Assembly: GCA_003245525.1 (NCBI GenBank)
Contig: QKCY01000601.1
Location: 1 to 48,973, forward strand
DNA: 48,973 nt
DNA from: Victivallales bacterium
GTDB taxonomy: Bacteria; Verrucomicrobiota; Lentisphaeria; Oligosphaerales; Lenti-02
Direction: 5' to 3'
How positions within the stretch are numbered: position 1 is the first letter of the stretch; the number at the start of each line of letters is the position of its first letter. The notes under the pieces were generated by a model. It ran no database searches and was not told where the DNA came from. It saw nothing but the letters and a program-made list of their open reading frames with translations. Position numbers and translations under genes: made by a program. Below, one piece after another: positions 17,946-26,723 of the stretch.

Positions 17946-18212
17946 CGGGCTCCGCAGGAATAGCCAACAGGCCCGTCCGGCGTCCAGGCTGTTCCCTGCC
18001 GTCGCTCGGGTCGGGGTGGAGAACTCATCCCTGGAGTATCAGGCTGGTTTGGACAGGGGTGCCGACCATCGGCTCCCCGGCCAGGACGCCCCTGTCGCGG
18101 GCTCGGCGAGCCCGCGACTATCCATCAGCGACCACGCCGGTGTCTTCCACTCTGCGTGCTCCCGGCTTCCGGGACTGGCAACGGTAACCCGGCGTTGCGG
18201 GCCCGAACCGGA
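17946..18212. repeat. Convergent intergenic region with hairpin elements
   Basis: There is no gene between the ends of the glycosidase and the secreted-protein gene. GACAGGGG (18052-18059) pairs with CCCCTGTC (18089-18096). Directly adjoining, an 11-bp perfect stem (18094-18104 with 18108-18118) closes a GGC loop and is followed by TAT. The second hairpin matches the three-base-loop hairpins at 23310 and 36552 in design. No T-run follows, so classical intrinsic termination is not obvious. Confidence 0.6.
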
Positions 18213-19100
18213 TCACTGGCCCTTCGAGCGGAACTGGCCGTTCTCGTCGATGATGTAGTCGACCCCTTCGACGGCCAGGCGTCCATTGACCACCTTGATG
18301 TAGCCGGGGCTCCGGCTGAGGTGGGGGACGGTGCCATCGGGCGAGTAATAACTCTGCTGCCGAAGCTTGACCCGCGCCCCAGCCAGGCTGTACACCTGGT
18401 AGGAGTAGAGCCGGGAGGCCACCTGTAGCAGCAGATGCACATCGCTGGTGGCGTCGGCGTCCATCTCCGGCTCGGAGGAGTTGATCTGCCGCCCCAGGCG
18501 GATGGTGCTGTAGACGAGATCATCGTCCTCGACACGCAGACAGTAGATGCCTTGGTCGTCGTCCTGGAACAGCAGCAGGCTCACCTTCAGCGCCTTGATC
18601 TTGCCGTTGGCGTCGTCGCCGGGCAACCCCACGTTGCGGGAAGTGACCATGAGCCCGTCGCGCACCTCGAAGGTGACCTCATCGCTCTGGTAGTCGTTGC
18701 TCAGTCGGGCATGCCCGACCTGGGCCTTCACGGTGTAGGACCCCGGTGACTGCAGGTCGAAGAAGGTGTTCAGGGAAAGGCTCAACGCCTTGGTCTCGCC
18801 CGCGTTCAGAACCAGCCCGTCGGCCGGGTTGTCCTTGGCCTTGAGGGATTTCACCATCCGCCCGTTGTGGGTATCCACCAGGAAGAAAAGATAGCCCCGG
18901 TTCGGCCCTTCCTTGCTGAACGTCAGCGTATTGCCGCTGTAGTTCCGCAGGGTCACCGTCACCTCGATCGGCTCGTAGCGCAGGAACTTGTTGTAGCTCG
19001 CGGTCAGGGCGATGCCAAGCTGGGCCCAGGTCGGCAGGGCGGCGAGGAAGAGGAAGGCAACCAGCAACAACGGGAGAATTCGCGGGGCGGGGCGTCTCAT
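18213..19100 (-). CDS. Secreted protein with Ig-like beta domain, function unknown
   Basis: A 295-residue exported protein with a clear signal peptide (PRILPLLLVAFLFLAALPTWAQ). Residues about 27-150 look like an Ig-type beta sandwich (FLRYEPIEVTVTLRNYSGNTLTF; later SPGSYTVKAQVGHARLSNDY). The remainder (about 155-295) is a mixed beta domain with DDQGIYCLRVEDDDLVYSTIRL. No catalytic motif was recognised. Its ATG overlaps the TGA of the upstream GT9 gene (19097-19100), and AAAGGAG is 8 bases before the start, so it is the last gene of a three-gene minus-strand operon. An ATG at 19253 would bury the signal peptide and is rejected. Confidence 0.75.
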   Translation of the reverse strand: MRRPAPRILPLLLVAFLFLAALPTWAQLGIALTASYNKFLRYEPIEVTVTLRNYSGNTLTFSKEGPNRGYLFFLVDTHNGRMVKSLKAKDNPADGLVLNAGETKALSLSLNTFFDLQSPGSYTVKAQVGHARLSNDYQSDEVTFEVRDGLMVTSRNVGLPGDDANGKIKALKVSLLLFQDDDQGIYCLRVEDDDLVYSTIRLGRQINSSEPEMDADATSDVHLLLQVASRLYSYQVYSLAGARVKLRQQSYYSPDGTVPHLSRSPGYIKVVNGRLAVEGVDYIIDENGQFRSKGQ

Positions 19101-20170
19101 GGGGCAGTCTCCTTTCCAGCGGCAGGCACGGGGTTCGCTTCTCTCGACATCATGCCCACGAGGGCATCGACAACGCGTTTGGTCTGGACCGACTCGACGC
19201 ACTCCTGCTCCTCGCGGGGACAGACTTGGCGGAAGCAGGGGCCAATCGGGCACTGGCCCACGAAGACTTGGTGGCCGGGACCATAGGGGCCGGTCAAGTC
19301 GGGCGAGGTGCTGCCAAACAGGGCTACGGTGGGCACGCCCAAGGCCGCCCCCAGGTGCATCGGCCCCGTGTCGTGGGCCAGGAGGGCATCGGAAGCCCGC
19401 AACAGTTCACAAAGCGCGCCCAGATTGGTCTGACCGGCCAGATTGACGGGCGATGCCACCCGGCAGGCGGTCCGGACCTCTTCCGCCACGGACTGCTCAT
19501 CGCGGGAGCCCAGCAGCCACATGGCCGTCCCGGGCCGTTCCTGGGCGAGCTGGTCGAGCACCTTGCCAAAGAACGCCGCCGGCCAGCGCTTGCTCTCCCA
19601 GCGGGTTCCGGGCGCAACCGCCAGCAGTCCCTGCCCTTGGTCGAGACGGTGTTGGTGGAGGAGTTGGCGGGCGAGCTTGACGAAGTCGTGGTGCTGGCGC
19701 AGGGGCGGCTGGCGCACCTCGCCGGTCAGCCGCAGGGCGCTGCGCACGAGGAACACGTTCTTGTCCACCGCATGGGTGAGGTTGGCCGGCACCATGACCT
19801 TCTCGGTATAGAACATCCGGGCCCCCTCCCGCGCCGAACGGAACCCGATGCGGGTCGGTGCCCCGGTCAGCCAGGTCAGGAGGCCGCTGCGGAACAGCCC
19901 CTGGAAGTCGATCACCACGTCGAATCCCCGCTGGCGCAAGTCGCGGGCGAAGGGCAGAATCTCGGGGCAATGGCGCAGCTTGCCGAACCGCCGCCGGGGA
20001 AAGGGGATCACGTCGTCGATGCCCGGCAACAGATCAATCAGCCCGGAGAAAGAGTCGTTCACCAGCCAGGTGATGGTCGCATCCGGGTATTCGCGGCGCA
20101 GCAAATCAACCGCGGGGAACGTATGGATAATGTCCCCGAAACTGCTGGGTTTGACCACCAGGATATTCAC
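19097..20170 (-). CDS. Glycosyltransferase family 9 (heptosyltransferase-like)
   Basis: A 357-residue cytoplasmic enzyme of the GT9 family, which transfers heptose or related sugars to lipopolysaccharide core or other surface glycans. The start NILVVKPSSFGDIIHTFPAV matches the family's KxSSxGD nucleotide-binding opening. VVIDFQGLFRSGLLTWL and the C-terminal DALLAHDTGPMHLGAALGVPTVALFGSTSP (the D-T/S-G-P-hMHLA block) are typical. A TTG at 20179 would add three residues; the GTG at 20170 gives the canonical N-terminus. An extra C-terminal Cys-rich segment (GQCPIGPCFRQVCPREEQECVES) follows the last domain, as in many GT9 enzymes. Placed between a phosphoesterase and a secreted protein. Confidence 0.88.
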   Translation of the reverse strand: MNILVVKPSSFGDIIHTFPAVDLLRREYPDATITWLVNDSFSGLIDLLPGIDDVIPFPRRRFGKLRHCPEILPFARDLRQRGFDVVIDFQGLFRSGLLTWLTGAPTRIGFRSAREGARMFYTEKVMVPANLTHAVDKNVFLVRSALRLTGEVRQPPLRQHHDFVKLARQLLHQHRLDQGQGLLAVAPGTRWESKRWPAAFFGKVLDQLAQERPGTAMWLLGSRDEQSVAEEVRTACRVASPVNLAGQTNLGALCELLRASDALLAHDTGPMHLGAALGVPTVALFGSTSPDLTGPYGPGHQVFVGQCPIGPCFRQVCPREEQECVESVQTKRVVDALVGMMSREANPVPAAGKETAP

Positions 20171-20207
20171 GGAATGCAATTCGTTGCCGGGACCGCCGCG
20201 GCAGGCT

Positions 20208-20939
20208 TCAGCGACCGAACGTCAAGCGTTCGGCCAGTCGCTCGGGCAACCCGGCCGCGATGATCTTGGCCTGGCTGGTGGCGACGTCGTATTCGACCCG
20301 GTGCAGGGTGACGAGGCGGTCGTCGGTGGAGTAGGTGACAAAGGCAGCCCGAGGATCCCCATCCCGCGGTTGCCCCACGCTGCCCACGTTGATCAGGTAT
20401 TTGTGGTTCGGCTCGATGCGGATCTGGTCGTAGCGTCCGCCCGAGACGGTGCCGCCGAACTTGTCGAAGGCCAGGGGCACATGGGTGTGCCCGAACAGGC
20501 ATACCGGCGAGAACTGGTATTCGAGACAGACTTCCGCGCTGAACTTGTCGAAGATGTAGCCCCACATGTGGGGCATGTCGAGGGTCGCATGGACCAGGGT
20601 CAGCTTTACCCCGACGCGCTCCTTGTAGGGGAGCGCGGCCAGCCAGTCGCGCTGGTCGTCGTCGAGCTGCCGACGGGTCCACTGGATCGCCTTCGCCGCC
20701 TGGGGGTTGAACCCCAGAAGGTCGCTCTCCGTGCTGGCCTGCTCGTCGTGGTTGCCCTTGACGCACACTTCCATGTCGAGTTGGCGGACGATGTCCACAC
20801 ACTCGCGGGGGTTGGCGTTGTAGCCGACGATGTCCCCGATGCACATGAACCTTTCCACCCCCTCCTCTTCGGCTTTGGCAAGCACGGCCAAGAGGGCTTC
20901 CAGGTTGGCGTGGATATCTCCGATGATCGCGTATTTCAT
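20208..20939 (-). CDS. Calcineurin-like metallophosphoesterase
   Basis: A 243-residue two-metal phosphoesterase. All motifs are present: GDIHAN (7-12), GDIVGYNANP (35-44), KGNHDEQ (61-67), a later VHATLDMPHMWGY and CLFGHTHVP. This small YfcE/MJ0936-like class often hydrolyses phosphodiesters or nucleotides; the substrate here is unknown. The ATG at 20939 gives the family-typical KYAIIGDIHAN start; the frame is open further upstream but without family similarity. First gene of a minus-strand operon, 37 bases before the GT9 start, and divergent from the glycyl radical enzyme gene. Confidence 0.88.
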   Translation of the reverse strand: MKYAIIGDIHANLEALLAVLAKAEEEGVERFMCIGDIVGYNANPRECVDIVRQLDMEVCVKGNHDEQASTESDLLGFNPQAAKAIQWTRRQLDDDQRDWLAALPYKERVGVKLTLVHATLDMPHMWGYIFDKFSAEVCLEYQFSPVCLFGHTHVPLAFDKFGGTVSGGRYDQIRIEPNHKYLINVGSVGQPRDGDPRAAFVTYSTDDRLVTLHRVEYDVATSQAKIIAAGLPERLAERLTFGR

Positions 20940-21182
20940 GAAGGTGCTAACTACCCAACAGACGCTAGGATCAACCGCACGCCACAGGCACACGGCCCGA
21001 CTGAACAGACACTGTATTCCCGCCCGTCGCCATGTGCAACCGCTCCCGAGGCAGGAGCCGGTGAACGATCCTCCTTCCGCTCCGGTCTGGAAACCATGGC
21101 GGCGCCAGCCATTCCAGTTCGCGCCCCAGCCATGGACGAGCCATATTGGCCATGGCTCCCGGTGAAGGACAGGGCTCCGGCG

Positions 21183-23282
21183 ATGGCAGACACCCTAGCA
21201 GTAGACAACGCAACCCGTTGGCGCGAGGTCCTCTCCGCCAGCCGACAGCATCCGCGAGACGGACGGTACGACCTGCGGAAGTACTGGCGGGCTCTCGCCT
21301 ACCGGGAGCATCGGGGCGAACCGGAGCCGGTGGTCCGCGCCCAGGCGTTTGCCCATGTGCTGCGCCACATTGGCCTGCATGCATATCCCGGCGAAGCGAT
21401 CGCGGGAAGCCGGGCAGAGTTTGTCGTGAACGAGCTCCCCGCCAGTATCTGCGAGGCAGACTATCAGCAGGCCCTCGCCGAACACGACGCCCGCGGCCAG
21501 CGCACCTTCCAGGCTGGCTTCGACCATGCCACCCCCGACTACCCTGCCCTGCTGGCCGCGGGGATTGATGGCCTAATCCGGCGGGCGCAGGCAAGCCGGG
21601 AACGCCATGCGCAGGCCGCCGAACAGGCGTTTCTCGCTGCCGTCGCGATCTGCTTGGAGGGTCTGGGGGCCCTGGCGGAACGCTACGCCGCCATCAGTCC
21701 GGCCCCCGTGGACTTGCGCCACCTTGCCCATCAGTCGCCCCGAACCTTCCACGAGGCGCTCCAACTCGTCTGGCTGGTCCATCTCGCCTTCGTGAGCGAA
21801 GGACGCTACGCCATGGCCCTGGGTCGGATCGACCAGTACCTCTGGCCCTTCTACCGGGCTGATGTGGCGGCCGGACGTCTCTCTCCGGAGACGGCGTTGG
21901 ATTTGCTCTGCCACACGTGGGCCAAGATCGAGGAATTGGGCGAGATCACCAACATCTGCGTCGGGGGGCTCACGCCAAAGGGCGAGGACGCCACCAACGA
22001 GTTGAGCTACCTGGTCATCGAGGCCACCCGGCTGGTGCAATCCCCGCGCACCAATCTCTCGGCCCGCTTCCACGACGGCTCGCCGGAACGCTACCACCGG
22101 GCCTGTTTCGAGTGTCTGCGGACCGGCGTAGGTTTCCCGGCCCTGTTCAACGACCACGCCCTGATCCCCGGCCTGGTGGAACTGGGCATTCCCCTGGAGA
22201 CCGCCCGCGACTACTCCATGGTGGGTTGCATCGAGACCTACTTCGCCGGACGACAACCCGCCTGGGGCGACGGCGTGCCCGGCTTCCGGGGCGAGAGCAA
22301 CCAGCAGTGCCTCGACCGCGCCTTGCGCGCCATCGCCACGGAACCGAGTCCCACCTATGAAAAACTGGTGGACCGGTTCCGCCTGGAGTTGCGCGCCTTC
22401 TTCCGGCAGTGCGCCGATCGGGTGAACGAGTACGTCGCCCGCTTCCCCCCGGAGCGGTTCCCCGACCCCTTCCTCTCGGCTCTGACCCAAGACTGCATCG
22501 GCCGGGCGCGGGATATCAACGACGGCGGGGCGATGGTACCCCGTTTCTACAAATGCGCGGGCGGGGAGAACCTGGCCAGTCTGGCGGACTCCCTCGCGGC
22601 GGTGAAGAAGCTGGTGTTCGACGAGCGCCAGCTCACCCTCGCCGACCTGGTCGCCTCGCTCGATGCGGATTTCGCGGGTTTGGAGCCCCTGCGCAATCTC
22701 CTGCTCAACGCCGCGCCCAAATACGGCAACGACGATCCGTATGTGGACAAGATCGCGGCGGCGATGCTGGAACTGGTTACCGAAGAGGTCATGGCTCTAC
22801 CGCCGGTCCATGGCGGTGGCCGCTTCGTGGCCTGCGCGGCAGGCAACGTCCACAACATCGTGCGGGGAAAGCAGGTCGGGGCCACACCGGATGGCAGGCG
22901 GGCGGGCGAACCGCTCGCGGACGCCACCAGTCCCTTCTTCGGGCGCGACCGGCAAGGCCCGACCGCTATCCTGAACTCCATGGGGCGGACCGCCTGCCGC
23001 CAGGTTCTCGGCGGCCGCGTGGCCAACCTGAAATTCGAACCCGAGCATTTTGCGGGCGAGGAAGGGGTCCGGCGTTTCGGGGCCTTCACCCGCCTGTTTG
23101 TCGAGCGCCGCATCCAGGAACTCCAGGTGAACTTCACCGGCAACGCCATCCTCCGCGACGCCCGCCAAAACCCCGAACGGTACCGGAATCTGGTGGTGCG
23201 CGTCAGCGGCTTCTCGGCCTACTTCACCCAGCTCTCGCCCGAAGTCCAAGACGACGTCATCCGCCGCCGCGCCCATATGTAG
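21183..23282 (+). CDS. Glycyl radical enzyme of the PFL superfamily, dehydratase-like
   Basis: A 699-residue oxygen-sensitive radical enzyme. The radical site is Gly676 in RVSGFSAYF, 23 residues from the end. The thiyl Cys349 lies in YSMVGCIETYF. The Cys-x-Glu pattern (Glu351) is that of eliminating enzymes such as glycerol dehydratase or choline TMA-lyase; pyruvate formate-lyase has Cys-Cys. SPRTNLSARFHDG and GVGFPALFNDHAL are further family blocks. The length is shorter than usual (about 760-850). The start is uncertain: ATGs at 21096, 21132 and 21183 are in frame and none has a strong Shine-Dalgarno. No radical-SAM activase is visible in the window. It is convergent with a sugar operon; the substrate is unknown. 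Confidence 0.85.
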   Translation: MADTLAVDNATRWREVLSASRQHPRDGRYDLRKYWRALAYREHRGEPEPVVRAQAFAHVLRHIGLHAYPGEAIAGSRAEFVVNELPASICEADYQQALAEHDARGQRTFQAGFDHATPDYPALLAAGIDGLIRRAQASRERHAQAAEQAFLAAVAICLEGLGALAERYAAISPAPVDLRHLAHQSPRTFHEALQLVWLVHLAFVSEGRYAMALGRIDQYLWPFYRADVAAGRLSPETALDLLCHTWAKIEELGEITNICVGGLTPKGEDATNELSYLVIEATRLVQSPRTNLSARFHDGSPERYHRACFECLRTGVGFPALFNDHALIPGLVELGIPLETARDYSMVGCIETYFAGRQPAWGDGVPGFRGESNQQCLDRALRAIATEPSPTYEKLVDRFRLELRAFFRQCADRVNEYVARFPPERFPDPFLSALTQDCIGRARDINDGGAMVPRFYKCAGGENLASLADSLAAVKKLVFDERQLTLADLVASLDADFAGLEPLRNLLLNAAPKYGNDDPYVDKIAAAMLELVTEEVMALPPVHGGGRFVACAAGNVHNIVRGKQVGATPDGRRAGEPLADATSPFFGRDRQGPTAILNSMGRTACRQVLGGRVANLKFEPEHFAGEEGVRRFGAFTRLFVERRIQELQVNFTGNAILRDARQNPERYRNLVVRVSGFSAYFTQLSPEVQDDVIRRRAHM

Positions 23283-23284
23283 CC

Positions 23285-23335
23285 GTAGCGCAGGCGTCCT
23301 CGCCTGCCGCGCGCGGTCAGCGACCGCGCGACTAC
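23285..23335. repeat. Bipartite hairpin element between convergent genes
   Basis: An outer GTAG/CTAC pair (23285-23288 with 23332-23335) encloses two perfect hairpins. The first is GCAGGCG/CGCCTGC with loop TCCT (23290-23307). The second has 9-bp stems (23310-23318 with 23322-23330) and loop AGC. The same plan with different stems is seen at 36516-36576. It fills the gap between the convergent glycyl radical enzyme and oxidoreductase genes and may act as a bidirectional terminator or a REP-like mobile repeat. Confidence 0.75.
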
Positions 23336-23356
23336 CTGTCTGGCATGTCCGCTACG

Positions 23357-24622
23357 CTACGGGCGCGACTGAAGATGCTCGCTGACTTGCCGGATGAAGA
23401 TGTCCGCCGCTGCGTCTCCGTGGCGTTGGCGCAGGTCGAGGCAGTAGCCTTTGAACTCGTCCAGGGACACGCTGGCACCGTGCCGGAGTTCCGATAGGTA
23501 GCTGGCCCCGATCACGGCCATCGCCTCGGCGGCGCGTTCCGCATCGTAGAGCGGGCGGCGGCCCTGTTGGATGCAACGGCAGGCCTCGCGGATCATCGCC
23601 ATGAAACCGGAGTAGGCGGGCTCTTTGCCCTCGGCGATGTTGTAGCCGGTCAGGGGATTCTGGGTCGGCACCTCATGGGCGTTGCCCCAGGCATCGAGCA
23701 CCTTCAGCGGACTGCCCAACACCAGCTCGCCCGCGCTGCCCACAATCCGGTTGCCAGGGCGATCCTGGCCGCTCCAGGAGGCCTCGATGTGGACCATGGT
23801 CCGGCTGCCCGTCGTGGGGCATTCGAGATCGAACACCACATGGGCATCGTCCTCTACGGCCACCTTCTCCAGCGCGCCGTTGACCAAACGTTCCGGCATG
23901 CGCAGCGCCACGCCGATCGGCCGCACCGCCTGGGCACGGACCGGTTTCTGCCCGAACCCGCAGATGAACCAGGCGGTGGCAATCGCGTGGACGCCCATAT
24001 CGGTCAGCGCCCCGCCGCCGCTCAGTTCGGGACTCCAGCGTACCGGCAGTACCTCCCGGATACCGAAGGAGATGTTCATCAGCAACGGCTGGCCGATGGT
24101 ACCGGAATCAAGCTGCTTCTTGGCGTCGTACCACGGCGACTCGAACATGAGGTTCTCGGCGCAGCAGAACTGCTTGCCGCTGGCCTGGACCGCCTCCAGC
24201 ACCGGCAGGCATTCCAGCCAGGTCCGGGTCATAGGCTTCTCGCAGAAGACGTGCAAGCCCGCCTCCAGAGCCAACACGGAGAGCGATGCGTGGGCCTTGG
24301 GCGGCGCGATGATATCCACCATGTCGAGCCCACCCGCGCGGCACATGGTCGCGGCGTCCGCATAGCCCTTGAGCTCGGCCGCATCGCTGCGCAATTCGGC
24401 GGCACGGGCGGTGTCCCCGGCTGCCTCCTGCTGCCGGGCCTCGTCCTCGAAAGCGGCCTTCACGGCAGCAACGGCCCGGGCGAGACGGTCGGGATTCGTC
24501 TCGCAGACGGCGGCGAGTTTCGCCTCGCGCACGTTGCGATAGGCGTGCAGATGCCCCGAACCGCCGCCCCAGCCATAGAAGATGCTGCCCGTGCCAATGG
24601 CGCCAATGCGTAGTCTGTCCAT
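23357..24622 (-). CDS. Gfo/Idh/MocA-family oxidoreductase
   Basis: A 421-residue NAD(P)-dependent sugar or inositol dehydrogenase family protein. The N-terminal Rossmann fold begins with RIGAIGTGSIFYGWGGGSGH. The FCEKPMTRT motif holds the conserved EKP lysine used in catalysis, and WSPELSGGGALTDMGVHAI is the DxxxH-type block before the C-terminal alpha/beta domain. AGGAG is 9 bases before the ATG at 24622. It ends a three-gene operon after the TIM-barrel isomerase gene (16 bases) and the GntR-LacI regulator, so it probably works on a sugar or sugar acid whose uptake or breakdown that regulator controls. The substrate is not determined. Confidence 0.88.
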   Translation of the reverse strand: MDRLRIGAIGTGSIFYGWGGGSGHLHAYRNVREAKLAAVCETNPDRLARAVAAVKAAFEDEARQQEAAGDTARAAELRSDAAELKGYADAATMCRAGGLDMVDIIAPPKAHASLSVLALEAGLHVFCEKPMTRTWLECLPVLEAVQASGKQFCCAENLMFESPWYDAKKQLDSGTIGQPLLMNISFGIREVLPVRWSPELSGGGALTDMGVHAIATAWFICGFGQKPVRAQAVRPIGVALRMPERLVNGALEKVAVEDDAHVVFDLECPTTGSRTMVHIEASWSGQDRPGNRIVGSAGELVLGSPLKVLDAWGNAHEVPTQNPLTGYNIAEGKEPAYSGFMAMIREACRCIQQGRRPLYDAERAAEAMAVIGASYLSELRHGASVSLDEFKGYCLDLRQRHGDAAADIFIRQVSEHLQSRP

Positions 24623-24638
24623 GGTCGTAGACTCCTGG

Positions 24639-25478
24639 CTACTGGATTTCCCGGAGAGCATTGACGAGGTATGCGCGGCTCTCGGCGATCATCCGCCGTC
24701 CCTGTTCGGGGGAAAAGCCGCCTTCGGATTCGAGGGAGAGCACGCTGTCGTAACCGTATCTGGCCAGGACGGCGATACACCCGGCCAGGTTCACCGTACC
24801 CTTGCCGAGGGCCACGCACTCGCTCCCGGCCACGTCCTTCACGTGGACATGGACCACGCGATCGACCACCGCGTCTAGAGTGGGCACCTCGTCCTGCTTC
24901 TCGCCGAAGGGCGTCCAGGAATAGGCACCTTGGACGGTCTCGACATATTGGGCGCGATGCACGTTGGCCGTGTCGTAGTTGATGCCCAGCCAGGGCGAGG
25001 CAGTGAGCCCGAGAATCCGACGCAGGCCGTCGGCGGTGAGGGAGAAGGTGCCGTGGGGTTCGATAGCTAGATAGACGCCGCATTCCTCGGCCACGGGCAG
25101 GATGGCATCGAGCCGCTGGCGGAGAAGATCGAGGGCCGACTCTTCGGTCATTCCCGCCGGTTTCTGGCCGTCGCCGGCGTTGACCACGGGAATGCCTGCC
25201 GCCCCGGCCCAGCGGATCGTCTGGCTGATTCCCTCGACGCAGGCCGGATCGGGGATCATTGCCCCATGGGGCGCCCATAGGGCCGTGGCCCCCGCGAAAC
25301 CGAAGTCCTTCACCTTCTGGCGGAAGACATCCGGATCGTCGTGCCAGGGGTCCACATGGGGACACCAGGGCGCGGTAGCCTGGGGCTCCACGTACTCGTA
25401 GCCAGCCTCCGCAATCCAGGCCATGGCCTGTTCGAGCGAGTGCTCGCGAAATGTCACGGTACCGCATCCGATCTGCAT
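24639..25478 (-). CDS. Xylose-isomerase-like TIM-barrel epimerase/isomerase
   Basis: A 279-residue protein of the sugar phosphate isomerase/epimerase (AP-endonuclease 2-like) family. The expected metal ligands appear in LAIEPHG (Glu), GINYDTANVHR (Asp, His), VHVHVKDV (His) and VLSLESEGG (Glu), ending the barrel strands. Such enzymes isomerise or epimerise ketoses or act on inositol derivatives. GGGAGAG lies 7 bases before the ATG. It starts 4 bases after the regulator's stop and is followed by a Gfo/Idh dehydrogenase, a classic pair in sugar or inositol catabolism. The exact sugar is unknown. Confidence 0.88.
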   Translation of the reverse strand: MQIGCGTVTFREHSLEQAMAWIAEAGYEYVEPQATAPWCPHVDPWHDDPDVFRQKVKDFGFAGATALWAPHGAMIPDPACVEGISQTIRWAGAAGIPVVNAGDGQKPAGMTEESALDLLRQRLDAILPVAEECGVYLAIEPHGTFSLTADGLRRILGLTASPWLGINYDTANVHRAQYVETVQGAYSWTPFGEKQDEVPTLDAVVDRVVHVHVKDVAGSECVALGKGTVNLAGCIAVLARYGYDSVLSLESEGGFSPEQGRRMIAESRAYLVNALREIQ

Positions 25479-25482
25479 GGTC

Positions 25483-26604
25483 TCACTCTCCCGTTGGATT
25501 CCGGTCGCCGCAGGTGCGCCGGACGATGAGCCGGGCGGGCAGAACTACCTGCCGATACTCCCCGGCGACCGCCACATTCTGGCCCTCGATCCTGCCCAAC
25601 AGGATGCGGGCCGCCATTTCGCCAGTTTCCCGGGCGGGCTGGGCCATGGTGGTCAGGCCCAGATCCGCCGCGTACCGGACATTGTCGAATCCCACCAGCG
25701 CCATATCATCCGGCACGGTTCTCCCAGCCTCTCCCAGCGCGCGCAAGGCCCCGACCGCGAGCCGGTCGCTAACCGCAAACACCGCCGTGGGCGGCGACGG
25801 CAGAGCCAGCAGGCGTTTCATCTCGTCGTAGCCGCCGCTGCTCGGTTCGTAACCGGACCCGCGCTCCGGGCCAGTGTCCATGATGCTGGCGACCAGCGTT
25901 TCGTCGTAGGCAATACCGTGACGCTCCAGCGCCCGGCGATAGCCCGCCAGCCGGTCCTCGATGGCGGTGGACATCAGCCAGCCCAGACAGCCAATCCGGC
26001 GGTGCCCCAACCCGGTCAGGTGGCCCACCGCGATCTCGGCTCCGGCCCGGTTGTCGGTCACCACCCAATCCGTGGGGATGTCCCGGAAGAAGCGGTTGAC
26101 GAGGACAAAGGGGAAGCCCGAGTCCTTCAGTTCGGCAATGGCGGGGGCATTGGCTCTGCCCCAGGTGGGAAAGATGATCGCGCCATCCTCCCGGCCTCCG
26201 ACCAGCGCCCGGATATGTTCCGCTTCCAGCGCCGCGTCGCGCTCCGAACTGTAGACCGACACCCGGCACCCGGACCGCCGGGCCGCCGCCGCCAATCCCC
26301 GGTGAATCTCGCAGACGAACAGATCCTCGATGTCTGGGACGATGAAGGCCAGCGTCCGGCTGCGGCTCGGCACCGATGGCGTCGCGAAGGTCCCTTTGCG
26401 CTGAATGCGGGTGACCAGACCTTCCTGGGCCAGGTCGCGCAGGGCATGGGTCACGGTGATCCGGCCCACCCCATAGTGCACCGCCAGCTCGTCCACCGCA
26501 GGCAGCGCCTCCCAGGCCGGATACGTGCCAGCCTCGATCCGTTGCCGCAGTTCCTCCCGGATCTGGACATACAGGGGCGTTTCACGGGTCCGCTCGACCG
26601 CCAC
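25483..26604 (-). CDS. GntR-HTH/LacI-sensor transcriptional regulator
   Basis: A 373-residue AraR-like regulator. Residues about 8-75 form a GntR-type winged helix (LYVQIREELRQRIEAGTY, ALPAVDELAVHYGVGRITVTHALRDL, EGLVTRIQRKGTF). Residues about 80-365 form a LacI-type periplasmic-binding-protein sensor (TLAFIVPDIEDLFVCEI, GAIIFPTWGR, VGHLTGLGHRRIGCLG, DDMALVGFDNVRYA). It is expected to bind a sugar effector and repress its own operon (isomerase, dehydrogenase). The GTG at 26604 is 7 bases after GGAG; a GTG at 26610 is also possible but too near that site. A promoter and direct-repeat operator candidate lie just upstream. Confidence 0.85.
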   Translation of the reverse strand: MAVERTRETPLYVQIREELRQRIEAGTYPAWEALPAVDELAVHYGVGRITVTHALRDLAQEGLVTRIQRKGTFATPSVPSRSRTLAFIVPDIEDLFVCEIHRGLAAAARRSGCRVSVYSSERDAALEAEHIRALVGGREDGAIIFPTWGRANAPAIAELKDSGFPFVLVNRFFRDIPTDWVVTDNRAGAEIAVGHLTGLGHRRIGCLGWLMSTAIEDRLAGYRRALERHGIAYDETLVASIMDTGPERGSGYEPSSGGYDEMKRLLALPSPPTAVFAVSDRLAVGALRALGEAGRTVPDDMALVGFDNVRYAADLGLTTMAQPARETGEMAARILLGRIEGQNVAVAGEYRQVVLPARLIVRRTCGDRNPTGE

Positions 26605-26625
26605 AGGCACTCTCCATATGCACCG

Positions 26626-26646
26626 AATAGAGTTTTAATAGACTTT
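26626..26646. promoter_or_regulatory. Candidate operator, direct repeat AATAGA(G/C)TTT
   Basis: AATAGAGTTT (26626-26635) and AATAGACTTT (26637-26646) form a 10-bp direct repeat with an 11-bp period, one helical turn. The patch is very AT-rich in a GC-rich region, lies upstream of the regulator gene and overlaps the -10 element at 26642-26647. It suits autoregulation by the GntR-LacI protein; GntR sites are often palindromic, so this is tentative. Confidence 0.45.
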
Positions 26647-26669
26647 ATTTTCTCCCGACACCCCGTCAA
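26642..26669 (-). promoter_or_regulatory. Promoter of the sugar-utilisation operon
   Basis: On the minus strand TTGACG (26669-26664) and TAAAGT (26647-26642) are 16 bp apart, about 40 bases before the regulator start. Confidence 0.55.
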
Positions 26670-26723
26670 GGGGCAATCCAACCTTTTGTCTGCCCCAAGA
26701 AACGGAAGCGCCAACCGCCGGTT

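Noticed and set aside
19848-21182. N-terminal extension of the glycyl radical enzyme frame
   Set aside because: The extension overlaps the antisense GT9 and phosphoesterase genes and has no family similarity; later ATGs fit the family N-terminus.
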